DNA of 7,518 bases from Chloroflexota bacterium (GTDB lineage Bacteria; Chloroflexota; Dehalococcoidia; DSTF01; RBG-16-68-14): positions 1 to 7,518 of the forward strand of contig JACZTE010000036.1 of assembly GCA_022573935.1 (NCBI GenBank), in the 5' to 3' direction. The position numbers and the translations under genes were made by a program. This document shows, piece by piece, positions 5,160 to 7,518 of the stretch (position 1 is the stretch's first letter; every line of letters begins with the position of its first letter). The notes under the pieces are model-generated. The model was given only the letters and a program-made list of their open reading frames with translations. It had not been told where the DNA came from and searched no databases.

Positions 5160-6797
5160 TCATGCGCGGGTCGGGTACTCGCTGATGTGGAACGGCATCA
5201 GTGTGTCGATCGCGTCTTCAGGATCTTGCCTCCCGTTCCACCGGAAGTGCTGGATCGTCACCTTGTCCGGCTCGAAGTCCACGATGTGGAAACCATTCTC
5301 TTCGAGCACGGGCACGACTTCTTCTACCTCTAGGTGATCCGGTGGCGTGGCGATCGTGCCGCGAGCTATCGAGGGCCAGCCGATGCCCGTACCAAGAGGG
5401 CCCGTGAGCACCGAAATGACAGGGTTGTCGCGGAAGTCGTGCGTACCGCTTCGCAGGATACGGCCCTCCGCCACACTGTGGATATCGCCGCTCATGAACA
5501 GGGGGATGCGATTCATGGCTGAGGCGGCAGACAAGATTCGATCGTGCTGTGCGAGCCACCCCTCTTGCCAGCCCGGTTTAGGAATGGCCGTCGTGAGCCC
5601 GCCCTCTTCGGCAAGGACATCAGGATACCATTCCGCAAACTTGCCGGCGCTCCACCCTGGCGGGTTGGAGGGTAGGTTCATCACGTGATCCACGCTTGTG
5701 TCCGCCATGCGCGAACGTAGCCACTCTTCGACCTGTGGTGGGATCAGCGTTCCTTCCTGACCGTCGAGGGTCATGAAGCCCTTGCAGTCATAGAGGAGGG
5801 CTTCTAGGAGCTGACCGTAGCGTAGCGTGCCGAACGCTTCGCTCACGCCCGCTGGACGATCGCTCGCCGATGCTCCGGGTAAGTCCAACGGCCGGTTGCT
5901 GTCCGGGAGAAACTCCGGGTAGTAGAGCCGTTGTGATGCGCGGGCGAGGCGTCGCATGAAGTCGTCGGGCGGAAACGAGATCAACTCCTCTGTGACCTGA
6001 TCGTCTTCGAAATAATCGTGATCATCGCGTAGGAAGAAGACCGGCAGAGAACGGAACATCGTCCCGTACAGGCCGGCTATCTGCGGCCCGACAGCGCGTT
6101 TGAGCACCTCCTCGTTGGCCGTGCCGAGGACAGGCTCCGTTCGATCGAACACCCCGGCATGCTCCTCAGCCAATTCCGAGCGACCGGTAACGATTGCGGC
6201 AAGACCCGCTCGTAGATCCCAGTACACGTGATCTCCGTTAGCAATGACGGCGTCCGGTTCGAAGGTGAGAGCGCGCCGGAACAGACGCTGCCGGGCGGCA
6301 GTCGGCACATACAACCCGAAGATGTCATTGCCGCCAGCACAGGTGTACATGAGCAGGCGGAGTCGCTCTGGGCGTGCGTCCGGCGCCGGAAACGTAGACA
6401 GCTCCCACGGATCGATTAAATGACGTCCCCCGCGCCGGAGCTCTAGCGTGTAGCGTCGGCCCGCTTCCAGATCTTGCGCGTCGAACGCCCAGAACAGCCC
6501 CTGGCTGTCCGTCATCTTGCCGATGACGCGTTGCCCATCCACCGAAAGCTCTGGGGCTTCGGCTTGTGGTGCGATAAACGAGGCCTTGATCAGAATGCGG
6601 TTGCTGCCAACGGTTGGCAGGAGATGAGCGACGCTTCCCTCATGGGTGCCATCGTATGCGGAGAGCGTCGGTTCAGCGGTACTCTCTAAATCAGAAGGCG
6701 CCGCTTCGTCCTCCTCGCTACATGCCGCCACAAGCGGACCGAGTGAGGCAACAGCGGCGACCGAGATGGCGCCTTTCAAGAAATCTCTGCGGTTCAT
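5160..6797 (-). CDS. PhoD-like metallophosphatase, Tat-exported lipoprotein
   Basis: 545-aa member of the PhoD-like phosphatase family (alkaline phosphatase D / phosphodiesterase type), probably hydrolysing phosphate esters outside the cytoplasmic membrane. The N-terminus MNRRDFLKG is a twin-arginine signal, followed by a hydrophobic stretch and a lipobox ending LVAAC (Cys26), so the enzyme is likely folded, Tat-exported and lipid-anchored. A beta-rich N-terminal domain (about 55-140) precedes the catalytic domain. Metal-site motifs are Cys153 (YTCAGG), NGDH at 187-190 (IANGDHVYWD), DDHD at 258-261 (FLRDDHDYFEDD) and GDIH at 437-440 (MSGDIHSVAEG). The frame extends to an ATG at 6863, but that start lacks an SD and would put 22 residues before the Tat motif; the ATG at 6797 follows a seven-G run (6800-6806). 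Members are often phosphate-starvation induced, but I see no clear Pho box. The exact substrate is unknown. Confidence 0.9.
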   Translation of the reverse strand: MNRRDFLKGAISVAAVASLGPLVAACSEEDEAAPSDLESTAEPTLSAYDGTHEGSVAHLLPTVGSNRILIKASFIAPQAEAPELSVDGQRVIGKMTDSQGLFWAFDAQDLEAGRRYTLELRRGGRHLIDPWELSTFPAPDARPERLRLLMYTCAGGNDIFGLYVPTAARQRLFRRALTFEPDAVIANGDHVYWDLRAGLAAIVTGRSELAEEHAGVFDRTEPVLGTANEEVLKRAVGPQIAGLYGTMFRSLPVFFLRDDHDYFEDDQVTEELISFPPDDFMRRLARASQRLYYPEFLPDSNRPLDLPGASASDRPAGVSEAFGTLRYGQLLEALLYDCKGFMTLDGQEGTLIPPQVEEWLRSRMADTSVDHVMNLPSNPPGWSAGKFAEWYPDVLAEEGGLTTAIPKPGWQEGWLAQHDRILSAASAMNRIPLFMSGDIHSVAEGRILRSGTHDFRDNPVISVLTGPLGTGIGWPSIARGTIATPPDHLEVEEVVPVLEENGFHIVDFEPDKVTIQHFRWNGRQDPEDAIDTLMPFHISEYPTRA

Positions 6798-6951
6798 ATC
6801 CCCCCCATCATCGTGCTTAGCCTCGCTTGCTGTCCCGCAAACGGGCACCGGGCTGATAGCCATATCTTAGTGCCAGCGGGATTAAGAATCTACCCCGGCT
6901 TCGGGAATGCGCCGGACGGCCTTCTGGCTTTAGCGCGGCTCAACCCATAAG

Positions 6952-7095
6952 ATGATCACGGACCTGGTGGAGCTACAGCGCAAAGGCCTACGTATCCCGC
7001 TCGCGGACCTGATCCGGGCAGCGGCGTGGAAGCCGCTGCCGGCGACGTCGCGCCGGGCTCGGTCGCAACGTGCATCCGATGCGACTTCGGTATGA
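6952..7095 (+). CDS. Doubtful small ORF (47 aa)
   Basis: ATG to TGA, 47 residues, beginning MITDLVELQRKGLRIPLADL and ending in an Arg/Ser/Ala-rich tail. The first half could form an amphipathic helix. No SD is visible before the ATG, no family is recognised, and a strong inverted repeat runs through its middle. It could be a gene fragment, a leader peptide of the following lipoprotein, or chance. Confidence 0.2.
   Translation: MITDLVELQRKGLRIPLADLIRAAAWKPLPATSRRARSQRASDATSV
7017..7040. repeat. Perfect 9-bp inverted repeat, 6-nt loop
   Basis: GGCAGCGGC (7017-7025) and GCCGCTGCC (7032-7040) flank the loop GTGGAA. The GC-rich hairpin has no T-run on either strand, so it is not a canonical intrinsic terminator. 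It could still be an RNA structure or a protein-binding site. Confidence 0.8.
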
Positions 7096-7108
7096 GTCGC
7101 CGCCGAGC

Positions 7109-7138
7109 TTGACGAATCTAAACTGTCTGCTTTACCCT
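7109..7138 (+). promoter_or_regulatory. Predicted sigma70-type promoter for the lipoprotein gene
   Basis: -35-like TTGACG (7109-7114, 5 of 6) and -10-like TACCCT (7133-7138, 3 of 6) with an 18-bp spacer, giving a short leader before the SD at 7155-7159. The -10 is weak. Confidence 0.35.
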
Positions 7139-7165
7139 GGGTGAATGCAGAGACGGAGGTCGTTC

Positions 7166-7518
7166 ATGAGCCAGCCGAGAACACGCACAGTACTCGTATC
7201 GATGGTCGCACTCGCGATGGCCGCATTCGCGGTGATCGCGGCAGCGTGTTCGTCAGGGGACAACCCAGACTCATCGTCTCCATCGATTGAGACCCCCGAT
7301 CTGGCCCAAGAAGCGCTCTCATTCGAAGACGTCCCGAACGATGCAAGCTTCCCAGATGGGGTAACGCCTGATTCTCCGATCGGCTCCTATGGCTTCAGCC
7401 GCTATGTCTGGACACAGGTCAACGGCCAGGTGAAACTGACGCTCATCGAGGGGCCCCGCGGCCAGCAGGTCCGCTGCCAGAGTGAAGAGCTGCCCTGCTC
7501 GTATCTCGATCTAAAGGA
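7166..7518 (+). CDS. Lipoprotein of unknown function (3' partial)
   Basis: First 117 residues of a secreted lipoprotein; the gene runs off the window. The signal peptide has a basic start (MSQPRTRT), a hydrophobic core (about 9-24) and a lipobox IAAAC with lipidation Cys28, followed by a Ser/Asp/Pro-rich linker (29-45). The visible mature part includes GSYGFSRYVWTQVNGQVKLTLIEG and two cysteines (C104, C111) in RCQSEELPCSY that could form a disulfide. No family is recognised. The start is firm: GGAGG at 7155-7159 is six bases upstream. It is divergent from the PhoD-like gene; a shared role at the cell surface is possible but unproven. Confidence 0.85.
   Translation, partial: MSQPRTRTVLVSMVALAMAAFAVIAAACSSGDNPDSSSPSIETPDLAQEALSFEDVPNDASFPDGVTPDSPIGSYGFSRYVWTQVNGQVKLTLIEGPRGQQVRCQSEELPCSYLDLK

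Larger units (their letters stand above)
6798..7165. other. Divergent intergenic region with inverted repeat
   Basis: Separates the phosphatase (-) from the lipoprotein (+), so it should hold both promoters. A plausible promoter is seen only for the plus gene. A perfect 9-bp inverted repeat lies at 7017-7040 and a 10-bp palindrome GCGACGTCGC at 7042-7051. A 47-codon ORF is possible at 6952-7095. No RNA gene is recognised. Confidence 0.5.

Noticed and set aside
5046..5333. 95-aa plus-strand ORF between the toxin-antitoxin pair and the phosphatase
   Set aside because: More than half is antisense to the phosphatase C-terminus; there is no SD and no motif.

Overview
The window looks like chromosomal DNA of a GC-rich bacterium. 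GC is high by eye and not counted. Dense codon-biased ORFs, lipoboxes, a Tat signal and Shine-Dalgarno (SD) sites support a bacterial source. I cannot fix the phylum: the ABC exporter style (VFEDTFLFSDS-type Q-loop) and the lipoproteins would fit Actinobacteria or Chloroflexota, but this is only an impression.

Layout. (1) 2-2949, + strand: two ABC exporter half-transporters with a 4-bp ATGA overlap; the first lacks its N-terminus at the window edge. Their ATP-site motifs complement each other as in heterodimeric exporters: subunit 1 has the altered Walker B and Q-loop, subunit 2 the altered signature. (2) 2950-3224: no supported gene. (3) 3225-3682, - strand: two very small cysteine-rich proteins, one a 46-residue double-CxxC zinc-finger-like protein reminiscent of phage Mu Com. 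(4) 3753-4235: a small tandem array built on a GIY-YIG nuclease gene. It has a collapsed copy with only leader and tail, an intact 88-aa gene, and a leader with no gene. The units share direct repeats of about 125 bp carrying four copies of the palindrome TCCTTCC-NN-GGAAGGA. (5) 4284-4933, - strand: a type II toxin-antitoxin pair, Phd/VapB-like antitoxin and PIN-domain toxin, with a plausible promoter and operator. (6) 5160-6797, - strand: a PhoD-like metallophosphatase with a twin-arginine signal and a lipobox. (7) 6798-7165: divergent intergenic region with a strong 9-bp inverted repeat and a doubtful 47-codon ORF. (8) 7166-7518, + strand: the start of a lipoprotein of unknown function.

The exporter, phosphatase and lipoprotein look like ordinary resident genes. 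The stretch 2950-5159 between them looks like a variable locus of small, possibly mobile genes. The most unusual observation is in the GIY-YIG array. The only two adjacent differences in the best-conserved part of the two repeats fall in the 2-nt centre of one palindrome (AG versus CT). This makes one palindrome the exact reverse complement of the other, as if the hairpin core had flipped. No complete new defence or metabolic system is evident.
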